Notes: a model not told the origin generated them from the sequence alone. A DNA stretch of 64,000 nucleotides from Buxus sempervirens (GCA_947561395.2 OX387182.1:2800001-2864000), one strand, 5' to 3'. Counted from the stretch's first letter, positions 38,201-47,645 are shown. Made by a program: numbers and translations.

Positions 38201-41200
38201 AAACATGCGGCCAATGACTATTTTTTAATTATTTGAGTAATCATGGCCGATTGCTTTTTCAACCGCTTTTCAACGGCCGATGGTCATTTTCTTATGACCA
38301 AACTTTAAATAAATTAATCGGCCGTTTGTTTATGACCGCTTTACGTAACATCCGGATGTTACGTAAATTGTAAATTGGCCGAATGGCCATAGTCTGTCTT
38401 GTCTTCCCCACAAGTGTTATGGCAAACAAGATGACAAACGGCCGATTAATTTAAAGTTTGGTCATAAGAATGACCATCGGCTGTTGAAAAACGGTTGAAA
38501 AAGCAATCGGCCATGATTACTCAAATAATTAAAAAATAGTCATTGGCAGCATGTTTGATTAAAACCAGGCCTTTTCGGCCATGATTACTAAAGTAATTAA
38601 GAAATAGTCATCAGCCGCATGTTTGATTAAAAACAAGCCTTTTCGGCCGTGAATAGTCAAATAATTAAAAAATAGGCACATGGCCTCTTTTTTCGGTTGA
38701 AGTCATCAAACAAATATCAAGTGATGGGACGAGTCCCATCAACTGGCAACACGGCTAAATATAACATTTAGTTATAACTTCTACCCAGAAGTTAGCATCT
38801 TTTGGCTGAGTCGAGCCGTATGTGTTGACTGGTAACATCCATGGCATTAAATAGTCAACCGGTCTTCATATTTTTACAAAATGATCATCCGGCCATATCA
38901 AGTGATGCTAATATTGTTTTACGGTCAAATACAACTTTTGGCCGATTTTTTACCACATACGGGTCAAGTGAGACCCATCATAAGGCTGGTCCCATGACAA
39001 GTGTATTATCACTTCCTCATCACGTCTTACTGCAGCGACGTAATGAGAAAGTGGGAGGGCAATGTTTATACCCGTTGTAGCCTGGTGGTAGACTTGAATA
39101 TTATGTGGCTATAAATATCCCTCAATCTATGGAAGTGGGGTCTGTTAAGAAACCCTCCATTACGTAGGAGGTTGACCACAAGATAGGACTCTCTAAAAGA
39201 ACATGGGAAGTGGGGTCCCCCACTTTCTGTAAGCGTGGGTGGTTTGTGTAAAGGTGGGGTTCAACTTCCTAAGAGTGGGTAGTTGGGAAACTCTGTGATC
39301 AAGCCAAACAGCTTATAAATAGGGACCTGCAGACAAGGGAAAGAGATCCCTCGATCAACACACAACTACACTAGTTATTACGGTCTCCTTAGACCTCTCA
39401 TCTGGTTTTCTCAGACCACCCTACTCTCATGCTATCCTCGTAGCATGAAGTAGTCTATCATCCTGTTGCTTCCTGTCGCAACAACACATGGAGATCCCCC
39501 TTACTCCTAGACAAGGCTAAGAAGATACGCCCTTCTCCGATACGGCTAGGTATGATCTTAAGATACGCCCTACTCCGATCACGGCTAGGTACGATCTCAC
39601 TTACCCCTTCAAGAAAGGCTAAGGGCAGTCACGATGTGCACCCCGGAACCAGTAATCTTCAAGGTAGTCCCCGATATCTTCTCTCTATACTCCGATCACA
39701 GCTATAAGGAAACAGGCGGCAGATACCGAGATTTTGTTGGTTTTCTTTTTACCTTTTATTGATTCTCATCACCATCCATCCTTGAAACGGCCGTCACCCC
39801 ACATGGCCCATCCATCCTTGAAACGGCCGTCATCCCACACGGCCCTCAATTTTTGCAGATTCTACATCAAACGGCCACCACCAACGTGGCCGTCATCAAT
39901 ATTGCCATAAAATTGGGGGAAGAACCTTGGAGGACAAACCCCAACCGTCTTAGCAATCGCCGGATCAGAAGTCTTCCAATCTACAGGCGGCCAAGTCGTA
40001 TCTAAACCGCAACCCGTCTGGTTTTGCGTACGAACGGCGCCGGGGTCAAAAGTTTCAAACTCCTTCCTTGCATCGGCACAGATGCTGGCACGCCCGCGCA
40101 CTCACGCGTCCCCGAGCCGGAAATGATGGCAACAGGATGACTAAAAAGAAGATACATATCCAATTCAGAGCTCCACCTGAGCTCAGGGATTTATTTACTC
40201 ACACATGGTGCTGGACATGATCCATTTAGTCATGAAAGATTCCATTAATTCAATAAGATTAAACAGAAACAGAGAGTGAAATTCTGAAGTAAACAAACAC
40301 TGATCCATTTGAATTCTCTAAACATGCACAATTGAAACAGAAATTGAAATCAATCCACTAGAACTAGTGAGACAACTAAAATTAAAACAACAAGAGGGAT
40401 TTACTAAGAAGGAAATCTTCTTGCCGACAGAAATCAGAAATTGTAAGCAAACAGAAACTCCCTGATTCGTCCACTGTGTCCTCTGATCATGAATTATGAG
40501 AAAACACCTTGGAAACGATTAATGTTGTATCTTTAAAGCTAACTCAAGAGTAAGAAGACACCGAATAGAAAAATAAATGGAAAAATACAGAAGCCAAAGA
40601 AAACGACTCTCCTCCTCCTCTCGATCCAGCCCTCTAATGCCGAATACCCCCTTCTTGAATGACCCTGCTCTCTTCAATCTCCTCCGAATATTCCTCCTCA
40701 AACGCTCCTCTCTCATTCGCTGATCTCCAACGGCCTTGATAGGCCATTAGCCTACTCAGCACCAAGCCACTTGAATTTTTTATTTCCCATTTTGTCCCTG
40801 CAAACAAAATAAATCCAATTAGTAAGTGAGGGACAATAAGGTAATTAGCCAAATTTAATGTTCTCATGAGATGGCAATGCAAGCTTATGCAACTTATTGC
40901 ATCCGATTTAAAATCCAAATCAGAATTTAGCTCATTTAACCCATGCCTAATCTCAAAATATTCTCAAATTGATGCAAAGACACTTCTTTACCCAAAATTA
41001 ATCAGAAAGTTCTCAAGTAAATCCATTTCACATTAAGCACACTTCCCATGCACAATTAACCTAAAAATTCAATTCAATGCTTAGGCCATGAACATAAATC
41101 AATGAATGATTAAGCAATTATTAAAGGATTTTTCTGTATTTTTCACCTCAATAAGTGGCTTAAATATACAATTTAACTACTCAATCAGGTTCCATCCGAT

Positions 41201-44200
41201 ACATAATACATTTCTCTCTGAAATGGATGCAATTTTCCCTTTCCATGTTCCACTCTTACTGATAACATATGAATGTCCTGTTTTAGTCAAGGTTTACAAT
41301 TTTGGCGGCATGCCACGGCGTGCCGCCGAAATTTTGGTACAGGGACCCCCGGCGATGCGTTTCGCCGGGGGAAATCGTTCTGGGTGCATCGCCAGCAAAT
41401 CACCGAAATTTCGACGATTTGTCACCGGCACGAACGGCGTGCCGAGCGGCACAGACCGGCACGAACAAAACAGAAAAAAAATCAGTTTTTATACATGAAT
41501 CGGAGCGGCACGGAGCGGCGTGCCAACGAAATTTCCACCGGCACGAAAAAAAAACCCGATTTTTGCCTTTTTAATTTTCCGCCATTTCGGCCGATGGGCC
41601 GCCGCCCACCGGCACCGAAACGTAAAACCTTGGTTTTAGTGTCACACAAGTAAAAGCTCTTCAATTTCAATATGGGTTCATCGATACTAGATCTGTGCTT
41701 AACAGTGAAGCATGTTCATGGATATGGCATCTATCTTTTAGGTATTTATGCTTCTAGGTTGACTCAATGTTCGTGGGACTTTGAGTAATTACTTCTATGG
41801 GAGAACTTATATTTTTAACGAGAAGAATAATCCACAAATTTTGTTATTTTTTGCATTTCTCTCTCTTGTATTTGACTTTCACTCGAAGAAGAAAGAAAGT
41901 GCTAAAACATTAATAGAATAGCACTGTCTGGAGAGCACTGGAGGGGCTGGGTATAACTAGATCGAACAAAAAGAATGTTACATGGGGATTATAAGATGCT
42001 CTGATTTGGGTTAAAAAATGGTAGCATTTGAAACAATTATTTTTTCTGGTGAAGAACCTTACTGCAGATGGAAGTTGAGAATAATTGAGCATGGTAAAAG
42101 CAACGGTTCCTTTTGAGTGCTATTAATTTATTGTCTACTACCCCAAAGAAAGTAACTCTTAACGCTAGGGAGCCAACTGATAAAAAATTACTCAAAAAAG
42201 ATGGCATTAATTTTAAACAAGAGAAAAAAAGGCTGCTTGCTTATTAAAAGAATAAAATTCATGTCAAATATAGATCATTAAATTGATCCAATTAATTCCT
42301 TGGTGAGCACATATCTTAATGACTGAAGATACAGTTTTTGATAGATTAGGATGGAGGAACAGGATTTATTTTTTGGAGCCCCACAAGTTGGTTTAAGTCA
42401 TTATTGATAAGGGAGTTAAGGAGGCAATTGCTTTGGGCCTTGTTTACCTTGACTTAGAAGGAGACTCTGCCACTGTCGTTCGGTGCTAGACAATTCCAAA
42501 TCTGTTCCATGGAGATTTTACCATCAGGTCAAGGCTATATTGGCTTCATTTGATGGGTTAAATTACACCTCCCCTCGTATTAGCAGATGTAAGAATATAT
42601 CTGGCAGATAAGCTGGCCATGAAAGGAGCCAGTATGGACATCTGTTTTTTCAGGTCTTCTGTCTCAAGAGTGGTGGAAGATTTTAATTGAGAACCCTGAC
42701 TGGATTTGGTGTGACTCAAGTTAGGGATTGGGTGTTGTTGTTTTACTTTTGTGACAGGTAGGTATTCTTTCGGATGGACAGCTATTTGTTTGTTTCTTTT
42801 TTTGCTTTTTCTGGTGTCCTTCGAGCAGTTTGCCATGCTTCTTTGCTCTCTCTTTTCTTCTTAATTAATTATCACCAATTAAAAAAACTGAGACTCAATC
42901 TCTGATTGTTAGTACTCATGACGAAAATCTTGTTCTTCATATTTTGAGTTTCTATGTGATGAGCAAAGTTAACAATTTTAACATGTTTGGGATTCTATGT
43001 GATGAACAAGAAACACATAATGTAATTTTCTTATTTTTCTTCAAAATAAAAAGGAAAAGGAAAAGAAAAAGAGAGACTGTTAAGAAAAAAGAAAAAGTGA
43101 AGCTGTTCCATGGTCCTAATGAAAAAAAATGAGTGTAGCTCATATTGGCCTTTTAACAATGTTGCTTTGTCTATATGCATTTTACCGGCTATGGATCTTA
43201 ATTATGAATTTCTCTTTCATATAATAGGAATCTTTCTAACAAGCTAAGTGTTCTAAGTTCTGCATTTTTTATCATACAAATCTTTGTTTTCATGATTACT
43301 AGGCCATTTTGTGAAAGTATTGTATTTCGTCCTTGTCATTTTGGCAGGTGAATTTCTCTTATTTTGAAGCAGGAGAAAATAAGCAGGCACTTGTGAAATT
43401 GGTAGTCTGTGAGAGGTGAGTTTGTATCTACTCAATTTTTCAATCAGTGCTAACTATTACATGCGCTAACAATATTTTAAGGAACATATGGCTCTTCTCA
43501 ATCATTTATGCATCTATCATGGACAAGTTGGGTTTTTCAAATTAGCTGCAGTACATGTGATATCCATGTCTCACCAGAAATTTTCAGTCGAGCATTTCAC
43601 TGCACAATATGCATTCCTAAGTATAGCTGAATTGTATTGTTGTAGTTCACTTATTCTATATCTCCCCTTCCTTCTTCCCCTTCATTTTGCCGGTGGTTAT
43701 GCTAGGCTCTAATGACTGACCATATTCATGAAGATGTGCCAAGAAACTTGCATATAAAAAGCAGAAAGAGAGGGAGCAAACAGAAAAAAGAGAGGGACAC
43801 AGAAGAAAGAGGTGCTGTTTGAATCGTCTCTGCTTCTGTTTTATGGGCTTTTATTTACTTTTGTTTGAAATGAAACTAAAATGGTATGGGGTTTTCACTT
43901 CTCTCTAAAAGCTCATGCATGGGTCATTTTTCAGGGGAAGATCAAAAAGTGATGATAATACAGACGATGAATACGAAATGAATCAAGAGATAAGGAGAAG
44001 AGGTACCCACTTCTCACTGATTATGGTTTTTGTTTCACATTTTAGGAAGAAAATTTCTGCCTGCGCTTTTCATATGTTTTTTTCTTTTGACCTGCATTAT
44101 GCTTATGGTGCTACGTTATCCCTTGGCAGTGGTCACAATTGTCTACTGTTTTGCTTGTGTTCCATTTTAATTTGTAGGAATTACATTGGAGATTTATCTT

Positions 44201-45988
44201 GTACGGAGATTTATCTTGTGTTCCAGTTCATTTGTCTCAGGATATAATAGTATAAACATTATTTATTATTATTTTTATTTTGTTATTGTTCTGATAATAT
44301 CATGTGGTTATAGAAGTGAAACGAAGAACTTATTTTTCAGGCTAAGAAATCAGCAATCTCACTAGCACTTTGAAGGTTGTTGAGCTATTCATAAGGATAC
44401 TGATTGCTTTAAAATGACTTTTCCTTCTCGTTTATTTATGGTCTTGAACTTGATGACTTGTTATTTATTATTGACTGTACGCTACCCCATTGATGAGACA
44501 TCCAAAATACACACTTCATAGACCCAATTTACGGACTCAAGCTGCTGAAAAATCTTACAATGAAGCTTCAAAGTAACTATTGAAGCAATGATTATCCTCT
44601 TAGTTCTCCTTAGGAGCTCGTTGGGAGTACTATTATGTCACCTCTTAGATTGGATGTTTAACGTGTGTAAAACTGCGAACAAAATGATTTATCCAGCATC
44701 GTATATGAATGCAGCTTTGTGTTTTGATATTTTAATGCTTCACAATTTAACTTACCATGGTAAATATATAACAACGAAAGTAGGCAAAAGATTTTCTGGA
44801 TTGGCTGGTCTAGTTTGGTTTTCTATGTGATGTCAAGATTTCTGCACGTGGAGGGTTGACAGAATGACATGGCCAATCAGAGCAACCTTGTGATAGGGGA
44901 GCCTCTCCATGGGACAAGTGGACAAAACCCCTTCATCCATGTATGTTTTTGCATAAGCCACTGAATTTTTTTGTACTTGTTTGGTCTTTTAAATTAGAAG
45001 GACAATAACATGAAAAGGGCTCCTCCCATGTGGATATGTTTTATCTTTAACATTGGCATGTGAATCCCCTAAAGGAAAACCTGGACAAGATTTGGTCGTC
45101 AACAGAGCCTGCCACATACTAAACTGGTGCCACATCAGCAGTCTTAAAATGGTGCATCTTACCATCTGCCTGTAATGCTTTTGCCTTCACAATTAACTGT
45201 ATACTTGTATAGAAAAATTTGGCATTGTCCAAAGTATTGGGATATATATACATGACTACAAAGGGGCAAAATTAATTAACTATGCATCTTGTCACTTCCA
45301 AATTATACCTGAACATTTCTGTTTCTTCCTTTCAGTTTATTATTTTCGATGCTGTTCAACTTCTTCATTAATAAAGGCCACTTCATTAACGGAATAATGA
45401 TTTTTGTGTATGTTTTGTGTCTTTATCTCTTTCCATTTGTGTGCGTGCGTATCGACACATCTAAGAATTGACTTATCAACTGCTCCTTCCAAAGGCGTCA
45501 ACTAATGTGTTACGGAAGTCTCCTCTGTTGATCAGAACGTGTTGTTCTTAATCCCTGTATATCATTGGTGTAATCCTCTAACCCCTTCTGTTCGGCAAAT
45601 CAACTCTTACACTCTTATCCTTCCAACTGATACTTCTACCTTGTAAATTGTCAATTATCAGAAACATTGTTAATTGTTGGTTTAAACACTTCCCAAACAG
45701 CTTATTGTAGCAAAGTATTCCATGGGATGAGTTTCGTAGGTTATCAGTATATTATTATAGTTATTGCTGTGGATTTATGCTTCCTTAATAATAACTTCAT
45801 TTTGCTGAAGGTAATGATAGTGACACTTGTATGTGATACTATTCAATGATTTATCCTCCTAATCCCAAGTATCGATGGAAAGATTAATTTTGTGTATGTG
45901 GGCAGGAAAAAAGGCTTCAGCGGTAGATGATCACAAGACTGACACAGATGAAAACTTCGATGAGTTTCTTGAAGGAATGTTCCCATGA
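16501..45988 (+). CDS. FRA10AC1: FRA10AC1 homologue, spliceosome-associated protein (11 exons)
   Basis: The exons I read are 16501-16556, 16630-16697, 22688-22769, 24984-25067, 28931-28970, 30005-30050, 34965-35023, 43348-43415, 43734-43811, 43935-44002 and 45906-45988. All introns are GT-AG. Every phase joins and the coding total is 732 bases (243 residues), a strong internal check. Family hallmarks are a basic N-terminus with HIRGLNAYDRHKKF (24-37), TLREGYRFI (63-71), SWEQRLVKRYY (81-91), LRWRTERE (113-120) and four cysteines (130, 135, 166, 169) that could bind zinc. A Lys/Arg-rich stretch and an acidic tail ending EFLEGMFP follow. The human orthologue is a nuclear protein of the fragile site FRA10A, reported in spliceosomal complexes. 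Coding sequence is about 2.5% of the locus, the rest being transposon-filled introns. Confidence 0.93.
20180..20242. repeat. (TA)n microsatellite, about 30 units
   Basis: Uninterrupted TA dinucleotides of roughly 60 bp inside FRA10AC1 intron 2. Likely polymorphic in length. Confidence 0.95.
20990..21540 (-). mobile_element. copia LTR retrotransposon remnant (RNase H end plus LTR part)
   Basis: On the minus strand, about 21530 to 21344 encodes TKHIDVRF, then GEVMLEKVHISENEADMLTK. This is the C-terminal end of copia RNase H (family pattern TKHIDVRYH...VHTxxNxADxLTK). The frame is broken. Downstream on that strand is a G-rich polypurine-like tract ('ctgggaggggcctgaggg', about 21313-21330), then LTR-like sequence containing the 'cctacgtcc' phrase near 21090. 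It is antisense to FRA10AC1. Confidence 0.75.
21575..21955 (-). mobile_element. L1-type LINE 3' end
   Basis: Minus-strand frame 21948-21748 reads WxxxRALWRERNKRI, the zf-RVT-like C-terminal region of plant L1 ORF2 (pattern W..W..RN.RIF). It is followed by a 3' UTR and a T-run at about 21581-21589 that is the poly(A) tail. Strongly 5'-truncated, as is usual for LINEs. Confidence 0.75.
23310..23625. repeat. Tandem duplication of about 145-150 bp in FRA10AC1 intron 3
   Basis: 'ccatttacttggattaaaaa..ggtaggaaaaaa' through 'cttacaagctatgatag', 'gatgatggtgatgaagatgg' and 'tacgagaagta' occurs at about 23316-23455 and again at about 23460-23620, with small indels. Confidence 0.75.
23560..24110. repeat. 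Degenerate GGT/GAT-rich low-complexity tract
   Basis: Over 500 bp of loosely repeated GGTGAT/GGTGGT words, with no stable period. Strand asymmetry is strong (G and T on plus). It looks like an expanded and decayed trinucleotide repeat. A similar tract is at 53,650-53,870. Open frames on the minus strand (His/Pro-rich) are artefacts of the repeat. Confidence 0.8.
25625..25720. repeat. GT-rich microsatellite patch
   Basis: Interrupted (GT)n and GGGT words with a TGCATGCATGCATG stretch, within the U12 intron of FRA10AC1. No gene is implied by the Cys/Trp/Val-rich open frame across it. Confidence 0.7.
26990..27420 (-). mobile_element. L1-type LINE 3' end in the U12 intron
   Basis: Minus-strand reading gives the end of a plant L1 ORF2 (...LVDQVVSLEATWASAHKDFSN-like, with shifts) after LFLPLYGIFCWHTIRGF. 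It is followed by 'aggtttgtcatgttttgg', 'tttgttgaacttcatgg' and a tail of A/T words near 27020-27060. It is 5'-truncated and antisense to FRA10AC1. Confidence 0.65.
30590..31130 (-). mobile_element. L1-type LINE 3' end in FRA10AC1 intron 6
   Basis: On the minus strand from about 31130 the frames contain Trp-Ala/Gly-Asn-Leu-Gly-Arg/Glu-Arg-Asn-like and Leu-Met-His-Asn-Trp-Leu-Ala-Ala-His-Gly-Met-Met-Asn, which close many plant L1 ORF2 proteins. After a 3' UTR the element ends in a T-run at 30596-30605 (poly(A) on the minus strand). Frameshifted. It abuts the LTR that starts at 31136. Confidence 0.7.
31136..34730 (+). mobile_element. Ty3/gypsy LTR retrotransposon remnant (long LTR plus protease region)
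   Basis: An LTR-like start TGTAACGCCCTGG at 31136 is followed by nearly 2.9 kb of LTR-type sequence ('gagactaacgtcccagtaag' near 31623, 'cgttggaaagatctacgaat' near 32411). A Glu/Ser/Pro-rich frame then opens (34073-34393). After a +1 shift near 34375 comes a retropepsin-like domain: Phe-Val-Ser-Asp-Thr-Gly-Ala-Gln-Ser (34384-34410 region) and Val-Ile-Leu-Gly-Met-Asp-Leu-Met-x-Lys-Tyr-His near 34600-34640. Gag, reverse transcriptase, RNase H and integrase are absent, so this is a truncated dead copy. The LTR's right border and any target duplication were not found. Confidence 0.7.
35684..35711. repeat. Short (AT)n run within a small direct repeat
   Basis: About 12 AT units, embedded in two copies of 'gcatagatcataatat' (about 35676 and 35738). 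Confidence 0.8.
37457..37464 (-). promoter_or_regulatory. TATA box, left arm of the palindrome, facing outward
   Basis: TATAAATA on the minus strand within 'cagcttataaatagggacc'. It mirrors 39314-39321. Transcription would run left, toward the 36639 end. Confidence 0.55.
38061..38250. repeat. ~68-bp tandem repeat in each arm of the palindrome (left copy)
   Basis: Units contain 'ggccgaaaaggc', 'tttttaatcaaacatgcggc' and 'tgactatttcttaatta', starting near 38110, 38178 and a truncated one near 38246. The mirror copy lies at about 38507-38696. The GGCCG-core words recur through the middle of the element. Confidence 0.75.
38340..38367. repeat. Perfect 28-bp palindrome at the centre of the foldback element
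   Basis: TTTACGTAACATCC is followed directly by its own reverse complement, with no spacer. It lies inside the 104-bp non-duplicated centre, so it is separate from the arm symmetry. It contains two TACGTA cores (each ACGT, a bZIP-type core) and a central TCCGGA. Confidence 0.9.
39314..39321 (+). promoter_or_regulatory. TATA box, right arm of the palindrome, facing outward
   Basis: TATAAATA in 'cagcttataaatagggacc', followed about 30 bp later by a T/C-A-rich stretch suitable for a start site ('ctcgatcaacacacaac'). It is the mirror of the left-arm box, so the element carries two divergent promoters pointing to its ends, like U3-R boundaries of LTRs. Confidence 0.55.
41288..41632. mobile_element. 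GC-rich hAT MITE, 345 bp, with perfect 8-bp target duplication
   Basis: The ends are CAAGGTTT (41288-41295) and AAACCTTG (41625-41632). The flanks are GTTTTAGT at 41280-41287 and 41633-41640. The interior is far richer in GC than the surroundings, with many 'ccggcac', 'gccg' and 'cgtgcc' words, which explains the overlapping open frames (130, 126 and 90 codons) that I do not take as genes. A degenerate relative ('ggcacaacggcatg...gcagcacgagcggcatg') begins at about 63,908 and runs off the window. Confidence 0.85.
42330..42720 (+). mobile_element. Chimeric LINE relic (RTE tail joined to an L1-like RNase H fragment)
   Basis: 'gatagattaggatggaggaacaggatt' (about 42342-42368) encodes the Trp-Arg-Asn-Arg-Ile close of RTE ORFs and matches 63343-63370. 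From about 42410 the frames read EAIALGLVYLDLEGDSATVVRC, the RNase H-like domain of plant L1 LINEs (LGL..v.vEGDS..vv). ADKLAMKGASMD-like sequence follows after a frameshift (about 42600). It is in the sense direction of FRA10AC1, intron 7. Confidence 0.6.
44003..45905 (+). other. FRA10AC1 intron 10 (1903 bp)
   Basis: Starts GTACCC and ends GGCAG. I recognise no transposon domain or second gene inside. The small open frames are unconvincing. Confidence 0.75.
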
Positions 45989-46531
45989 GCGCAGTATAAT
46001 TTAGATGTTCTACCTGAAGGTACCCTTCTGTATACAGTTACCATGTTAGTGGAATGCAGTAATTAGATTATATAATCTGAAACCTAAATTAGATTCTTAC
46101 TTAAGTCACCGACATTGCACGCAAATCATATCATTTTACTTTTTCTTTTGGAGACAATTATGTAAATTTGTCAGTTTAAAATATTTATGTGCAATCCGAA
46201 GAAACTGAAAAAAAATTTCTGCCTGCAAATCGTATCATTTTTTTTTCTTTTGCAAACAAGGTTATGTAAATTTGTCGGTGCAAAGAATATTTCTATGCAA
46301 TGTGAAGAAACTGACAAAATTTTGCTGCTTCCCTTTGTATAATTGCCTCAATAATTTGCAGAAGGATATGGAAACTTGGATGATCCGAAATCATTGGTCA
46401 GAAATGTTTCAATTAATCAACATTTATTTCAGTGACATTTGTGTAAAGCAGCTTTCTTCTAACTTTGTGTAAATTAATTTTTAAATCCTTGCAATCACAC
46501 TTCTTCACTGTATATGTGATCAGCTAGAACA

Positions 46532-46532
<1 letters not shown>

Positions 46533-46583
<51 letters not shown>
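46533..46583. repeat. (CT)n microsatellite, about 25 units
   Basis: Uninterrupted CT dinucleotides, about 50 bp, downstream of the FRA10AC1 stop codon. Confidence 0.95.
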
Positions 46584-46589
<6 letters not shown>

Positions 46590-47465
46590 CATATTCTTGT
46601 TTTTCCACTATTGATAAATACAGGACTCATTTTGGGTGCTTAATCTCAGTAACCCGGCAATCTCCACATCTACATTTAGCCTGTTGCAGGAATTCTTAGC
46701 TCCCTCATTTGTTTCATCAGTAACAGGTATGCATTAGTACAAAGACCAAATGGATTCTTGCTGGTTGATTTATATAAGAATTGGTTGATTCATTTACCCA
46801 TGAATGTGAACGCAAGAAATGGATTTATTTAAGAACTGGTGTTATGGCCAGAGTCATGAATGCTGGAACTTAGGATTCCTTTTCTGTGGGCCATTCTTGT
46901 TTTGGACTTTTTGATCTTCCCAAAAAAAACCCGAAAATTTTGATCTCGAACCGTCCAAGGAAGTCTTTGATAAAAAAAAATGGATCAAACAAAAACCTAA
47001 TAATTTTAGGTCGTGTCAATCATTTTTATCGATTTTGTGACATGAGCTTCCCAACAAAGGGAAAGCACAAAAACATAAAAGCTCAATGTGTGAAATCAAA
47101 TTAAACATGTGAATAAAACTGGCCCCATGCTCACTCGAATTCCATTTGTCTCGAAGTGCCTGCTTAGAAGATAATTCGGTGGGGTTCCACCTTCCCTGGA
47201 AATAGTCAGCTTCATGGATGTCCATTTTTACTGAATTCAAAGCAGGAAGATGAGAAGAATTATTTATGTGATCTTCATCTCCCCAATTATTATTTAACGG
47301 AATAAATGAATCAAACCCATTAAAATTTCATAAAGATAAAGCTACGATGATTTAAAGCTCCTGATAATTTGGTAATTAAGAATGATATCGTCTGCACCCA
47401 AAATTAATTTGGTAATTATGAATGACATTGTTTGCACGCAAAATCATACATTCTTATAACCCATT

Positions 47466-47645
47466 AGGGTTTGCTCAGTTGGTAAGGGGAGAAACATAGG
47501 ATGAACTATAAACCCGGATCTTCTGCATTCAAAATCTCCTTCTAACTTAAACGATACATAGGCCTTGCGGGTGGATTCATGTATCTGGGGGTTTACTTCT
47601 CTAGGGTGGGTCCAATTTAGGCACTGCCTAGGGCTTCCTTAGGAA
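47466..47645 (+). mobile_element. Possible Au-like SINE
   Basis: 'ttgctcagttggtaagg' (about 47471-47487) matches a tRNA box A. A weak box B ('gcattcaaaatctcc', about 47525-47539) follows at tRNA-like spacing, then an unrelated body ending 'cactgcctagggcttcc', which recalls plant Au SINEs. No clear tail or target duplication. Tentative. Confidence 0.4.

Larger units (their letters stand above)
36639..40134. mobile_element. 3.5-kb palindromic (foldback) element with 5-bp target duplication
   Basis: The left arm (36639-38329, 1691 bp) is the near-exact reverse complement of the right arm (38434-40134, 1701 bp), with about 104 bp between them. Termini are TGTTGCC...GGCAACA, and GGATG is duplicated directly outside both ends (36634-36638, 40135-40139). 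The arms carry identical 79-codon frames (37698-37937 minus, 38841-39080 plus) and a second nearly identical pair (36677-36916 plus, 39862-40101 minus, 5 residue differences). None has a known domain. The differences seen are small indels: 5 bp near the left end, 6 bp near the centre, and a 17- versus 38-bp swap near 38014 and 38720. TG...CA ends and 5-bp duplications suit integrase-type insertion. It lies in FRA10AC1 intron 7. Confidence 0.93.
35905..41270 (-). mobile_element. Possible gypsy (Tat/Athila-like) LTR remnant split by the palindromic element
   Basis: Left part: 'caagggtgagtcccaaggtc' and 'cctcagggac' near 35958-35995, which resemble the cleavage-region words of Tat/Athila LTRs read in reverse. 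Right part (40140-41270): low-GC sequence with 'ctgatcatgaattatgag' and 'gccatgaacataaatcaatg', also LTR-like. The two parts flank 36639-40134 with the GGATG duplication between. No coding domain survives and no LTR ends are fixed, so this is a suggestion only. Confidence 0.25.

Noticed and set aside
36677..39080. 79-codon frames duplicated in both arms of the palindrome, considered as a conserved gene
   Set aside because: Their conservation between arms is simply nucleotide identity of the inverted repeat. The frames lack a domain or an obvious start context.
41106..41653. Overlapping frames of 130, 126 and 90 codons, Arg/Pro-rich
   Set aside because: They are created by the GC-rich MITE at 41288-41632, where stop codons are rare in all frames.
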